A stretch of 64,000 nt of DNA from Allofournierella massiliensis (lineage in GTDB: Bacteria; Bacillota; Clostridia; Oscillospirales; Ruminococcaceae): NCBI RefSeq assembly GCF_021531255.1, contig NZ_JAFBIO010000001.1, forward strand, positions 248,001-312,000, read 5' to 3'. Each line of letters opens with the position of its first letter. Positions within the stretch are counted from its first letter, which is position 1. The notes beneath the pieces were generated by a model. It was not told the origin of the DNA. It made no database searches and worked only from the letters and a program-made list of their open reading frames with translations. Of the stretch, positions 26,921 to 35,698 are shown piece by piece. The translations under genes and the position numbers were made by a program.

Positions 26921-28198
26921 TTACAGGATCTTCACGGGAGGGAAGTGGATGCGGCCCCAGCCGGCAGGCCATTCGGGGATGGTGAAGTCCTCGTTGGTCA
27001 CCTCAAAGTGGAACTCGGTGCTGGGCTTATCCAGGCAGACCGGATTGGTGAGGGCCCGCTCAAAGATATCCAGATAGAAGAAATACTGGCCTTCCCCCAG
27101 AAGAGAGGGGTCAAACTCAAAAACGGTGGTATAGGTTTTGCCCGGTTCGGCAGCCCCCAGGCTCACCGGATGGGTGATGCCCACCGGGCTGGAATCCCGG
27201 TAGTGGATATTCATCTTCATGTTGATGCCGCTGAAAGGTTCGTTTACATGCCAGCGGATCTGGATCTTCATGGTCTCGGCGTTGGAGAATACGCTGCTCT
27301 CCTTTTCCAAAAAGCGCAGCTCCTCCAAAAACAGCCGCTTGCCGGCGCTGGGGGTCTGGCGGCCCACCGACCGCAGGTCGTAGTGCACCACGTTCACATC
27401 GGTGGTGTCCATATAAATGGCAATGGCCTGTTCCACATCACCGGAGAAGATGACCCGGCCCTTATCCAGCACAATGCAGCGGGTGCACAGCTGGCGGATG
27501 GTGCTCATGTTGTGGCTCACATACAGGACGGTGCGGCCTTCCTGGCCGGCCACGTCGCTCATCTTGCCCAGGCACTTTTGCTGGAACTTCATATCGCCCA
27601 CAGCCAGCACCTCGTCCATTACCATGATCTCGGAATCCAGATGGGCGGCCACCGCAAAGGCCAGCTTGACGAACATGCCGCTGGAATAGCGCTTGACCGG
27701 GGTATCGATGAAGTCGCCGCACTCGCTGAATTCGATGATCTGATCGATCTTGGAATCCACCTCGGCCTTGGTCATGCCCAGAATGGCGCCATTCATATAG
27801 ATGTTTTCCCGGCCGGTCATCTCGTTATTGAAGCCGGTGCCCACCTCCAGCATGCTGGCCACCCGGCCCCGCAGGCGGATTTCCCCCTCGGTGGGGGCGG
27901 TGATGCGGGAAAGGATCTTGAGCAGGGTGCTCTTGCCGGCGCCGTTGCGGCCGATGATGCCCAGAGCTTCGCCCTTGTATACTGTAAGGTCCACCCCGTT
28001 CAGGGCCATAAAGGTGGTGCCGAACAGCCGGGTATCAGTGCCAATCACCAGGTTGGGATCTTCCTTGCCCCGCAGGCGGGCCCACCAGCTCTGCAGATCG
28101 GCGGTCAGGGTGCCGCCGCCAATCTGGCCCAGTTTATATTGCTTTTTCAGGCCGGTGATCTGAATCACCGGTTCCCGGTTCTGATTGAGATTTTCCAT
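26921..28198 (-). CDS. wzt: Wzt, polysaccharide ABC transporter ATPase with C-terminal glycan-binding domain
   Basis: Powers export of a completed undecaprenyl-linked polysaccharide with the Wzm partner. Walker A GRNGAGKST lies near residue 79, the signature YSSGMFVKLAF near 170, and Walker B MVMDEVLAVGD near 190. After about residue 285 an additional domain of about 135 residues, with beta-strand character, matches the Wzt_C type. In known systems that domain recognises a modified non-reducing end before export. The 425-aa length agrees with this two-domain form. It is followed directly by the CMP-sugar genes in the same operon. Confidence 0.92.
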   Translation of the reverse strand: MENLNQNREPVIQITGLKKQYKLGQIGGGTLTADLQSWWARLRGKEDPNLVIGTDTRLFGTTFMALNGVDLTVYKGEALGIIGRNGAGKSTLLKILSRITAPTEGEIRLRGRVASMLEVGTGFNNEMTGRENIYMNGAILGMTKAEVDSKIDQIIEFSECGDFIDTPVKRYSSGMFVKLAFAVAAHLDSEIMVMDEVLAVGDMKFQQKCLGKMSDVAGQEGRTVLYVSHNMSTIRQLCTRCIVLDKGRVIFSGDVEQAIAIYMDTTDVNVVHYDLRSVGRQTPSAGKRLFLEELRFLEKESSVFSNAETMKIQIRWHVNEPFSGINMKMNIHYRDSSPVGITHPVSLGAAEPGKTYTTVFEFDPSLLGEGQYFFYLDIFERALTNPVCLDKPSTEFHFEVTNEDFTIPEWPAGWGRIHFPPVKIL

Positions 28199-28217
28199 TC
28201 TTTCGGCTCCCTCCCGA

Positions 28218-29078
28218 TTAGACCGTGTCCATAAAGGTTTTTTCGATGCGGCTGAACAGGATGACGCCGATGGCCAGCAGGGCCAGGGTGGCGATAACGC
28301 TGTACCAGAACTGCCACAGGGTGAAGGTGCCGGTACCCAGGGTGGCCATGCGGAAGATCTCCACCGGGGCGGTCATGGGGTTGAGCTTGACCAGGAAAGC
28401 CAGCTTGGGCTGATTGTACAGGGTATCCATGGAATAGACCACGGGGGTGGCATACATCCAGAGCTGGACGCCGAAGCCCACGGCAATGGCGAGGTCCCGG
28501 TATTTGGTGGTAAGGCTGGAAACGATGATGCCCACGCCCAGCCCCATCAGCATGACCTCAATCATCAAAAAGGGCAGGAGCAGGGCCCACAGGGTAAAGC
28601 GGACGCTGCCCTCGGTGATGGCAAAATAAGCCCAGAAGCAGAGGAACATGGCAAACTGGATCAGGAAATTGAGCAGCGCCGTGATTACCTGGCTGAAGGG
28701 CACAGTGAGGCGGGGAAAGTACACCTTGCCGAACACCCCCGCATTGGTGACGAAGGTGTTGGCCGTGTTGTTGATGCAGCCGGCAAAAAAGGTCCAGATG
28801 GTGTTGCCGGCCATATAGAACAGGAAGCTGGGCACCCCGCCGGGGGCAAGGCCCGCAATGCCGCCGAACACCACGTTGAAGATCACGGTGGTGATCAGGG
28901 GATTGAGCAGAATCCACAGCGGGCCCAGAATGGTCTGCTTATAGTACACCACAAAATTGCGCTTGACGAACATACCCACCAGGTCCCGGTATTTCCAGAG
29001 CTCCCGCAGGTCGATGTCAAACCAGCCGGTTTTGGGCCGGATGACGGTGGTCCAGTTTTGATTTTCGGTATTGGCCAT
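28218..29078 (-). CDS. wzm: Wzm/TagG-type polysaccharide ABC transporter permease
   Basis: The 286-aa membrane partner of Wzt. About six helices are visible, with the ABC-2 features KRNFVVYYKQTILGPLWILLNP and MTAPVEIFRMATLG. I chose the ATG at 29078 because it has an AAAGGAAC site and lies 45 bp below the promoter; the ATG at 29105 is also possible. It is the first gene of the export/CMP-sugar operon and lies 19 bp before wzt. Confidence 0.92.
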   Translation of the reverse strand: MANTENQNWTTVIRPKTGWFDIDLRELWKYRDLVGMFVKRNFVVYYKQTILGPLWILLNPLITTVIFNVVFGGIAGLAPGGVPSFLFYMAGNTIWTFFAGCINNTANTFVTNAGVFGKVYFPRLTVPFSQVITALLNFLIQFAMFLCFWAYFAITEGSVRFTLWALLLPFLMIEVMLMGLGVGIIVSSLTTKYRDLAIAVGFGVQLWMYATPVVYSMDTLYNQPKLAFLVKLNPMTAPVEIFRMATLGTGTFTLWQFWYSVIATLALLAIGVILFSRIEKTFMDTV

Positions 29079-29122
29079 CTTGATTTTGTTCCTTTGCGTT
29101 TTCAATCGATGATATCCGTAAG

Positions 29123-29131
29123 ATTATACCA
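29123..29131 (-). promoter_or_regulatory. Extended -10 promoter of the glycan-export operon
   Basis: On the minus strand TGG precedes a consensus TATAAT, about 45 bp before the wzm start. The region where a -35 would lie is the T-rich tail of the terminator of the upstream operon, so the promoter depends on the extended -10. It would drive the run from wzm to the DUF2304 gene. Confidence 0.65.
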
Positions 29132-29139
29132 CAAAGCGA

Positions 29140-29177
29140 TAGAAAAGAAAACAGCCCGGCGGGCAATCCGCCGGGCT
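29140..29177 (-). terminator. Terminator of the eleven-gene glycosyltransferase operon
   Basis: A perfect 10-bp GC stem (AGCCCGGCGG with its complement) with a 5-nt loop, followed on the minus strand by GTTTTCTTTTCTA. It lies 39 bp after the stop of the last glycosyltransferase gene and separates the two glycan operons. Confidence 0.75.
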
Positions 29178-29215
29178 TGGAAGCCAAAAGTTACAGAAAA
29201 GTTGCAAATAACGCG

Positions 29216-30289
29216 TTAGTCCGCCGGAATGGCGTCGATGCCCTGCCAATCCCGCCAGAAGGGGTGCAGCAGACGGCCCAGTTTGTAAAGCCGCCAGTAA
29301 AAGGCGTCGTTTTCCAGCCGCCCCCGGGAGAGCCGGGCAATAAGTTCCGTGCGGCGGTATTTGAAGGGCAGATAAAAGACGGAGTAGATCCGGTTATCCC
29401 GGAAATAAGCCAGAAGCCGGTCATATTCCGGGGTGCTGTAGATCCAGGCCGCGTCAGCCTGGCGGGATTGGGCCGGCAGGCAGCTGATGCTGAAAGCCAG
29501 GGTCTGGATATACTGCATCATATAAAACTGCAGGCTTACCGGGGGCGTTTTGTATACGGTGAGGCAGTCCTGCAAAAAGGTGTCAAACATGGACAGATGC
29601 CAGGGCTTGAGCGGCTGATGCCCGCTTTGGCTTACGCTGCCCACATTTCCCCGTTCCCAGAAATAGAGAGGCGCCTGTACCACCACGCAGGGAGTCAGGG
29701 GATCGGTTTTCCAAAGGGCAGCCAGGTACTCCCGCATGAAGGGGCGGTCTTCGTAGCCGTCCCGGATGGTCTCGTCAAAACGAATGGAATGTTCCTGCAG
29801 AAGCGACTTCTGAAACAGCTTGGCCCAGGGAGGCGGGAAGGGCGCCCGGTTATACAGATGCCCCGCTTGCCGGGCCGTGTACAAAATCGGATGGCTGGCA
29901 GGAAGGGCCTGGGCCAGCTGGTCCCGTTCCTCGGTGTGCAGGCAAAGGCAGAACGCCTTGGGGTTGTTTTTCTGGGCCTCCAGCAAGGCCTCCAGCAGAA
30001 CAGGGCTGAGCAGGTCGTCCTGATCCATCAGGACCACATAAGGGGAATTGGCTGCGTCTATGCCGGCGTTCCGGGCACTGCACACACCGCCGTTGGGCTT
30101 GTGGATGACCCGAAACCGGGGATCTTTGGCCGCCCATTCATCGCAGATGCGGGGAGAAGAGTCGGTGCTGCCGTCATCCACCAGGATCGCCTCCCAGTCG
30201 GAAAAACTCTGGGCCCGGATGCTCTCAAAACAGCGGGGCAGATATTGGGGCATATTGTAAACGGGAACCACGACGGTAACGGTTGCCAT
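29216..30289 (-). CDS. Family 2 glycosyltransferase (operon gene 11)
   Basis: A 357-aa GT-A enzyme. The N-terminal domain has VVPVYNMPQYL, ILVDDGSTDSS, VIHKPNGGVCSARNAG and the catalytic VLMDQDD motif. The C-terminal 150 residues are specific to this protein and rich in aromatic residues. No membrane segment is seen. Donor sugar unknown. It is the last gene of the operon, 20 bp after its neighbour and just before the operon terminator. Confidence 0.85.
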   Translation of the reverse strand: MATVTVVVPVYNMPQYLPRCFESIRAQSFSDWEAILVDDGSTDSSPRICDEWAAKDPRFRVIHKPNGGVCSARNAGIDAANSPYVVLMDQDDLLSPVLLEALLEAQKNNPKAFCLCLHTEERDQLAQALPASHPILYTARQAGHLYNRAPFPPPWAKLFQKSLLQEHSIRFDETIRDGYEDRPFMREYLAALWKTDPLTPCVVVQAPLYFWERGNVGSVSQSGHQPLKPWHLSMFDTFLQDCLTVYKTPPVSLQFYMMQYIQTLAFSISCLPAQSRQADAAWIYSTPEYDRLLAYFRDNRIYSVFYLPFKYRRTELIARLSRGRLENDAFYWRLYKLGRLLHPFWRDWQGIDAIPAD

Positions 30290-30309
30290 AAAAAACTCCT
30301 TTGAGAAAA

Positions 30310-31383
30310 TTAAGGGGAAACATACAATTCCGGCGCTTTACCCCGGAGGGTGCGCAGCCGGTAGCCCAGCCAGAAAAGCCGCTGGAACCAACGGGGCCGG
30401 CGAATACGCAGCCGGTACAGAAAGACCAGCTGCCGGTATCGGCAGCCCGAAAAGAGAACCAGGAAAGGGGAATAGGCCCCGGCCTGCCCAAGGCGTGCCA
30501 GTAAGGCCTGGATGTCGGGAAGCCGCCGATAGGATGTCAGGGCCCGGCGGCCTTCCTCCGCAGGCAGGGCGGCCACCCCATCGGCCAAGGTTTCAAAATA
30601 CTGCAGGTCGATCCGGTCCAGCTGTTGTTGGGGGCAGTGGAAGGAATCCCGGCAGACCGAGATCAGGCGCTGAAACAGTTCGATTTCCCGGTCGCAGTAA
30701 TCAGGGGGCAGGGAGTGGGTGAGGCTGGAAGGATTGCCCGGGTTATAAAAATAATAGGCTTTATCCAGGTTCAGCAGGGTGAAATCCGGCTGCCGGCGTT
30801 GGCAGGCCAGCAGATAATCCAGGTTGAACATCATATCCTCACCCAGGGATTTGCCTGTTTCAAAACGGATCTCTTTTTCCCAAAGAAGCGCCCGATTGTA
30901 AAGCTTGGTGTATACCGGGCAGAGAACGCCGCTCATATGCAGGGCAGCCAGGCTGCTGGAAGGACAAGGGGCTGCCGGGTTGAGGGGCGGCTGAAGGTCC
31001 AGCGCATCCAGACTGTCCCGGAAGGACCAGAATACCACCGAATGGGGATGCTGCCTCTGTGCTTCCAGCGCAGCGGAGAGCAGAACCGGGGAAAGCTGGT
31101 CGTCCGCGTCCGCAAAGAGAAGATAGGGCGCGCAGGCGGCCCGTATCCCGGTATTGCGGGCGGCGGAAACGCCCTGATTCGGCTGCCGGATCAGGGTAAA
31201 ACGCTCATCCCGGCTCACATAACGCTGGCAGATGGCGGCGGAATCGTCGGTGCTGCCGTCATCCACCAGAATGGCGCGCCAGTTTGGCTCGGTCTGGGCC
31301 AGGATGCTGTCCAGGCAGGCCTCCAAAAAGCCGGCGGCATTGTAAACCGGGACGATGATCTCTGCCAGAGGGGGATTCTTCAT
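30310..31383 (-). CDS. Family 2 glycosyltransferase (operon gene 10)
   Basis: A 357-aa GT-A enzyme with IIVPVYNAAGFLE, ILVDDGSTDDSAAIC, RQPNQGVSAARNTG and the catalytic FADADDQLS motif. It has the same length as the neighbour at 29.2-30.3 kb and a similar N-terminal pattern, but its C-terminal half differs, suggesting old duplication with a change of acceptor. The C-terminus ends in an Arg-rich stretch that could touch the membrane. Confidence 0.85.
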   Translation of the reverse strand: MKNPPLAEIIVPVYNAAGFLEACLDSILAQTEPNWRAILVDDGSTDDSAAICQRYVSRDERFTLIRQPNQGVSAARNTGIRAACAPYLLFADADDQLSPVLLSAALEAQRQHPHSVVFWSFRDSLDALDLQPPLNPAAPCPSSSLAALHMSGVLCPVYTKLYNRALLWEKEIRFETGKSLGEDMMFNLDYLLACQRRQPDFTLLNLDKAYYFYNPGNPSSLTHSLPPDYCDREIELFQRLISVCRDSFHCPQQQLDRIDLQYFETLADGVAALPAEEGRRALTSYRRLPDIQALLARLGQAGAYSPFLVLFSGCRYRQLVFLYRLRIRRPRWFQRLFWLGYRLRTLRGKAPELYVSP

Positions 31384-31411
31384 AGAGCGTGCTCCTTTTT
31401 GGCAGTTCCCC

Positions 31412-32623
31412 TCAGCGCTTCAGGGCTGCCACAAAGTTTTGATAGTATGCCTGACGGCTGAAATCCTGGGCTCGGCGGCAGCCGGCGGCCGACATGTCTG
31501 CCGCCCGCCGGGGGTCGGCCCGCAGCTGCTCTACCGCCTGGGCAATGCTCTGGGGCAGGGCGGGCGCTCCGGGCAATTCCTCCAGGCTGCCGTTTCCCCG
31601 GATCCGCTGATCCCGGGGCAGCAGGATGGCATCGCTGCCCTCCAGGTATTCCGGCATGCCGCCGCTCTGGGTGGCGATGACCGGGCAGCCGCAGGCCATG
31701 GCCTCGATGGCCGTAATGCCGGCGGGCTCATCCCAAACAGCGGGGAAACAGGCTGCGTTGGCCATCCGGTAATAGGCGGGCAGCTGGTCGTTGGGCACAA
31801 AGCCGGTAAAGACGAGCCGGCCCTGCAGGGCTTTTTGTTTCTCCTTGAGCTGCTCAAAGAAGGGGCTGGAATCCTCGGCCGCAAAGAAGGGGCTGCCGAT
31901 AACCAGCAGCTTGATGCGGGGGTCGGGAAGAAGGCCCAGGGCCTCGATCAGGTGATGGATGCCCTTTTCCGGGCAGATGCGGCCGCAGAAGAGAAGGACA
32001 AAATCTTCCTTTTCAAAGCCCAGCCGGCGGCGGAGATCCTCCTGTTCGCCCACAAAGGCGGGCCGGGGAGAAAAGCGGGCCAGGTCCACGCAATTGGGCA
32101 CCAGATGGACCCGCACCGGGCGGGTGGGCTGGTAGCTGTCGGCCACAAACTGGCTGATGGCCAGGATGTTCCCATACATCCGTTCCAAAAGAGGGGTGGC
32201 TTTCAGCTGCATATGCAGGTGGGCAAAGCAGCGGTCCCGCCCCATCACCTGGGAGATCATCTGGGTCTCGGTGAGATCGCCCCCCTCGGTGACCACCAGG
32301 TCCGGCTGCTCGGCCTGAACCGCCCGCAATACCTGATTGTACCAGCAATCCAGGGGAGCAGGGCGTTTCATACGGCGAAGCTGCCCGCATACCGGGCCCC
32401 AGAGCTTCTGGCGCAGGGGCTGGGCGGGCAGGTAATACAGCCGGGTATGCCGGTAACGGAGGGCGGCCTGCTCGGCATCCGGGTCGGGCAGGCTCACGCA
32501 GACCAGTTCCAGCTTTTGCTGGATCTCGTTTTCCTCCATCAGATGGGTAATGAGGGTTTCCACTGCGCCGCCCTTTACGGCGGGCAGCGCCAGGGCGGGA
32601 GGGGGCACCAAAAAGACTTTCAT
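31412..32623 (-). CDS. Family 4 (GT-B) glycosyltransferase (operon gene 9)
   Basis: A 403-aa GT-B enzyme. It starts KVFLVPPPALALPAVKGGAVET, and its C-terminal half has LFCGRICPEKGIHHLIEAL and the EPAGITAIEAMACGCPV nucleotide-sugar site. The start at 32623 overlaps the stop of the upstream GT2 gene by 4 bp; the in-frame extension to 32740 would read into that gene. Cytoplasmic. Donor not determinable. Confidence 0.86.
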   Translation of the reverse strand: MKVFLVPPPALALPAVKGGAVETLITHLMEENEIQQKLELVCVSLPDPDAEQAALRYRHTRLYYLPAQPLRQKLWGPVCGQLRRMKRPAPLDCWYNQVLRAVQAEQPDLVVTEGGDLTETQMISQVMGRDRCFAHLHMQLKATPLLERMYGNILAISQFVADSYQPTRPVRVHLVPNCVDLARFSPRPAFVGEQEDLRRRLGFEKEDFVLLFCGRICPEKGIHHLIEALGLLPDPRIKLLVIGSPFFAAEDSSPFFEQLKEKQKALQGRLVFTGFVPNDQLPAYYRMANAACFPAVWDEPAGITAIEAMACGCPVIATQSGGMPEYLEGSDAILLPRDQRIRGNGSLEELPGAPALPQSIAQAVEQLRADPRRAADMSAAGCRRAQDFSRQAYYQNFVAALKR

Positions 32624-33597
32624 TCTTTGCCTTTCTCTGTGTTGGTGTGGGGAAGGGGCCGGGCGCTCCAAAGCAGGCAGCTGGCCTTTTCCCGAAGGGA
32701 GAGTTCCCGGCAGGCAGGCAGGGGAGCCAGCAGGGTACACATGCGCATCTGCTCGACATGCCAGCGGTCATACACGGCGGGGGTGAGGGCCTGGCGGGCC
32801 TGGGCGCAAAGGGAGAGATACCGGCGCCAGCAGGCGGCCAGAGCTTTGCTCTGCAGGTCCTTGGGCAGCTGGTTCTGGGCCAGGTACCGGCAACGCATGA
32901 CCAGAGCGGTGACCCCGTCGAACCGGGCGGGAGAAAAGCCGGTGCGGCAGATACTGCCCGAGCGCAGCCGGTAGCGGTAAAGGGGCCGGGCCACGCAGGC
33001 CACGGCCCGGCTCTCGTGGAAGAGCCGGTGGGCCACCGCGTCATCCTCATGGATCAGGCCGTTGGGGTAGCGCAGGTCCTTCCAGAGGTGGGCGCTGTAC
33101 AGCTTGTTCCAGGCCACCGTGTAATAGGTGCTGGAGGGACTGTAAAATTCATACAGCAGTTCATCGCCGCCAAAACACCCTTCCTTGGTGGGCTGGGTGA
33201 GGGCGGGGCTGGGCAGGGACTGGCAGCTCTCGGTGACATCCTCTACCCCGCAGATGGACATATCCGCGTCATTCTGGTGCAGGGCCTCGTAGAGGACTTT
33301 CAGATAATCCGGCAGGATCACATCGTCCGAATCCACAAAGGCGATGTATTCCCCGGCGGCGTCATCCAGGCCTGCGTTCCGGGCGCTGGAAAGGCCGCCG
33401 TTGGTTTTGTGGATGACCCGGAACCGGTCGTCCTTTTTGGCATAATGGTCACAGATCTGGGGGGAATCATCGGTGCTCCCGTCATCCACCAGGATGCATT
33501 CAAAGGAGGTGAAGGTCTGGGCCAGGACGCTCTCCAGGCAGTTTCTCAGCCAGGGGCCCATGTTGTATACCGGGATAATTACGCTGATGGCAGGCAT
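32620..33597 (-). CDS. Family 2 glycosyltransferase (operon gene 8)
   Basis: A 325-aa GT-A enzyme with VIIPVYNMGPWLRNCLESVLAQT, ILVDDGSTDDSPQICD, VIHKTNGGLSSARNAG and FVDSDDVILP. It is similar at the N-terminus to the GT2 gene at 33.6-34.7 kb. Its C-terminal half carries conserved aromatic and Arg residues typical of this GT2 clade (YRLRSGSI). Translationally coupled to the downstream GT4 gene by a 4-bp overlap. Confidence 0.86.
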   Translation of the reverse strand: MPAISVIIPVYNMGPWLRNCLESVLAQTFTSFECILVDDGSTDDSPQICDHYAKKDDRFRVIHKTNGGLSSARNAGLDDAAGEYIAFVDSDDVILPDYLKVLYEALHQNDADMSICGVEDVTESCQSLPSPALTQPTKEGCFGGDELLYEFYSPSSTYYTVAWNKLYSAHLWKDLRYPNGLIHEDDAVAHRLFHESRAVACVARPLYRYRLRSGSICRTGFSPARFDGVTALVMRCRYLAQNQLPKDLQSKALAACWRRYLSLCAQARQALTPAVYDRWHVEQMRMCTLLAPLPACRELSLREKASCLLWSARPLPHTNTEKGKE

Positions 33598-33647
33598 AGG
33601 AAACGCTCCTTTACTAACGAGATGGGCGGGCGGGCCGCCGGGAAAGA

Positions 33648-34655
33648 TCAGCTGCCGGGGTGCAGCCTGCCCCAGACCCGGGCCGTCTGATAGGCAAGGC
33701 CGGGGCTGAGCAGGAACAGCCGAAGGCGGAATTTTTCAAAGGAAGAGATATGGGGGCAGGCGAGCATCTGGTCACGAATCTGGGCCAGGTGGGTGCGGTG
33801 GTAGGCAAAGCCCTGTTTCACCTGGGGCAGGCGAAGAGAACCGCTCTCGGCCGCCATCACATAGAACAGATAGAATACCCGCCAGTAGCAGGCATAAGCC
33901 CACTGGGTCAGGTCGGGCCGGTCGCCCCGCTCCCGGAACCAGCACAGCCAATCCCAGTACATGGTAAGGTCGTCCAGCTTTCGGGGCGGGAATGCGGCAG
34001 AAGTGATGCTGCCGGTGCGGGTGCGGTAGTGGTAGAGCTTGTCATTCAGGCAATAGATCTGGGCGCCTTCATATACCAGATGCAGGATGCTGGCGTCGTC
34101 CCCGAAAAACATCTTCTCGTCGTACCGGATTCCCCGCTCCTTGAAAAGCCGGGCATCGAAGAGCTTGTTCCAGGAGAGCATGCCGTACATGGTGCCGGTC
34201 TGGAAAATATCGTAGAAGAGATCCAGCGCGTCCTGCTTGCCGGTGATCTGGCTCTGCACCGTGATATCCGGCAGGGGGCGGCCCTCCTCGTCGATGCCCT
34301 CGGCCCCGCAGGCCGCAATCTGGCAGTCATTCTCCACAAGGGCCCGGTAGAGGGTCTCGTAAAAGGTGGGCTCGATGAGGTCGTCCGAATCCACAAAGCC
34401 GATATACCGGCCCTGGGCCGCTTCCAGGCCGGCATTGCTGGCGCTGGCGGGGCCGCCGTTGGGCTTGTGAATGACCCGGATGCGGGGGTCCCGCAGGGCC
34501 CACTGGTCGCAGATCTCGCCGCAGCCGTTGGGGCTGCCGTCCTCCACCAGGATCAGTTCCAGGTCAGAGAGGGTCTGGTTCAGGATGCTCTGGATGCAGT
34601 CGGGCAGTTGTTCCCGGGCATCGTATACGCTGGTGATCACGCTGATAAGGGGCAT
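33648..34655 (-). CDS. Family 2 glycosyltransferase (operon gene 7)
   Basis: A 335-aa GT-A enzyme with ISVITSVYDAREQLPDC, ILVEDGSPNGCGEICDQW, VIHKPNGGPASASNAG and FVDSDDLIEP. The C-terminal half contains YHYRTRTGSITS, aligning with the YRYRLRSGSIC segment of its neighbour at 32.6 kb, so the two are likely paralogues. It starts 33 bp below the upstream gene's stop. Confidence 0.86.
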   Translation of the reverse strand: MPLISVITSVYDAREQLPDCIQSILNQTLSDLELILVEDGSPNGCGEICDQWALRDPRIRVIHKPNGGPASASNAGLEAAQGRYIGFVDSDDLIEPTFYETLYRALVENDCQIAACGAEGIDEEGRPLPDITVQSQITGKQDALDLFYDIFQTGTMYGMLSWNKLFDARLFKERGIRYDEKMFFGDDASILHLVYEGAQIYCLNDKLYHYRTRTGSITSAAFPPRKLDDLTMYWDWLCWFRERGDRPDLTQWAYACYWRVFYLFYVMAAESGSLRLPQVKQGFAYHRTHLAQIRDQMLACPHISSFEKFRLRLFLLSPGLAYQTARVWGRLHPGS

Positions 34656-34687
34656 GACAAACTCCTTTTCTAAAAGGGAAAAATGGT

Positions 34688-35698
34688 TCAGGAAAGGAAG
34701 GGTTCCTTAAAGCCGCAGTAAAGGGCCAGCAGGCCCGGAAGGCGAAGGGCGGCGCAGAACCGGTAGGGCAGGGCCAGAAGCCCGTGGGAATCCTGCCGGA
34801 GCTGCTTCAAAATGGCCTGCCGCCCGGCCTCAAAGCCCAGGCATTCCCCCAGGAGAGCCCGGCGGCGGAGGAAGGGGAGCTTCCCCTTCTGGCCGGTGAG
34901 CAGGAAAAACTGCAGCCGGCACACATCGGCCCGGCGGGCTTCGGCAAAGGCCCGGTGCTCTTTCTCTTCCAGCCCGCAGGCTGCCAGAAAGGCCTCGAAG
35001 GCGGGGCGGGTGAGCTGTTCGGCCTCCAGAAGGTCGGTGCGCAGCCGGCGGGAAAGCGAACCCCCGGCCTCATCCTGATAGAGATAGAAGGAATGGGGGC
35101 AAAGGCGGAAGGCATGGCCGCGGGTCAGCACTTCCAGGTTGAACAAAAGATCCTCGTTGACGGCAAGGCGGTTCGAAAACACCGTGTCGCCCACCATCCG
35201 CTTGGCATAAATTTTGTTGTACAAAAGGGCGATCTGCCCTTCCCGCACCAAAAGCGAGTCCAGCTCGGGGGCCAATTCCTCAAGCCCGGCGTGGGGGCCG
35301 GGCAGGGGCCAGGGGCAGGTCCGGCCGCTGGTGTGGAGCACCCCGAAGCCAAACCAATCCAGATCTTCGGCTTCCAGCTGGGGCAGGGCCAGAGGATACA
35401 ACCCGGGAAGGAGCCGGTCATCCGCGTCCACAAAGGAGAGATATCGCCCCCCGGCGGCCCCGAGCCCGGCGGTGCGGGCGGCGGAAGCCCCGCCGTTGGC
35501 CTGGTGAATCACCCGGATCCTCTCGTCCCGGCGGGCCCATGCGTCACAGAGTTCGCCGCTGCCGTCCGGGCTGCCGTCATCCACCAGGATCAGTTCCATA
35601 TCCGGAAAATCCTGGGCCAGGATACTCTCCACACAGGCGTCCAGGGTATCCCTGGCCCGGTAGACCGGCACGATCACGCTGAGAAGAGGCTGATTCAT
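34688..35698 (-). CDS. Family 2 glycosyltransferase (operon gene 6)
   Basis: A 336-aa GT-A enzyme with LLSVIVPVYRARDTLDAC, ILVDDGSPDGSGELCDAW, VIHQANGGASAARTAG and FVDADDRLLPG. The C-terminal half is shorter in aromatic content than in its neighbours and ends with a hydrophobic LLALPYRFCAALRLPGLLALYCGF stretch that may lie along the membrane. It overlaps the upstream GT2 stop by 4 bp. Confidence 0.85.
   Translation of the reverse strand: MNQPLLSVIVPVYRARDTLDACVESILAQDFPDMELILVDDGSPDGSGELCDAWARRDERIRVIHQANGGASAARTAGLGAAGGRYLSFVDADDRLLPGLYPLALPQLEAEDLDWFGFGVLHTSGRTCPWPLPGPHAGLEELAPELDSLLVREGQIALLYNKIYAKRMVGDTVFSNRLAVNEDLLFNLEVLTRGHAFRLCPHSFYLYQDEAGGSLSRRLRTDLLEAEQLTRPAFEAFLAACGLEEKEHRAFAEARRADVCRLQFFLLTGQKGKLPFLRRRALLGECLGFEAGRQAILKQLRQDSHGLLALPYRFCAALRLPGLLALYCGFKEPFLS

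Noticed and set aside
23471-28234. 1587-codon plus-strand open frame across the CMP-sugar genes
   Set aside because: Runs antisense through five well-supported genes and shows only the His/Gly/Ala/Gln-rich composition typical of GC-rich shadows.
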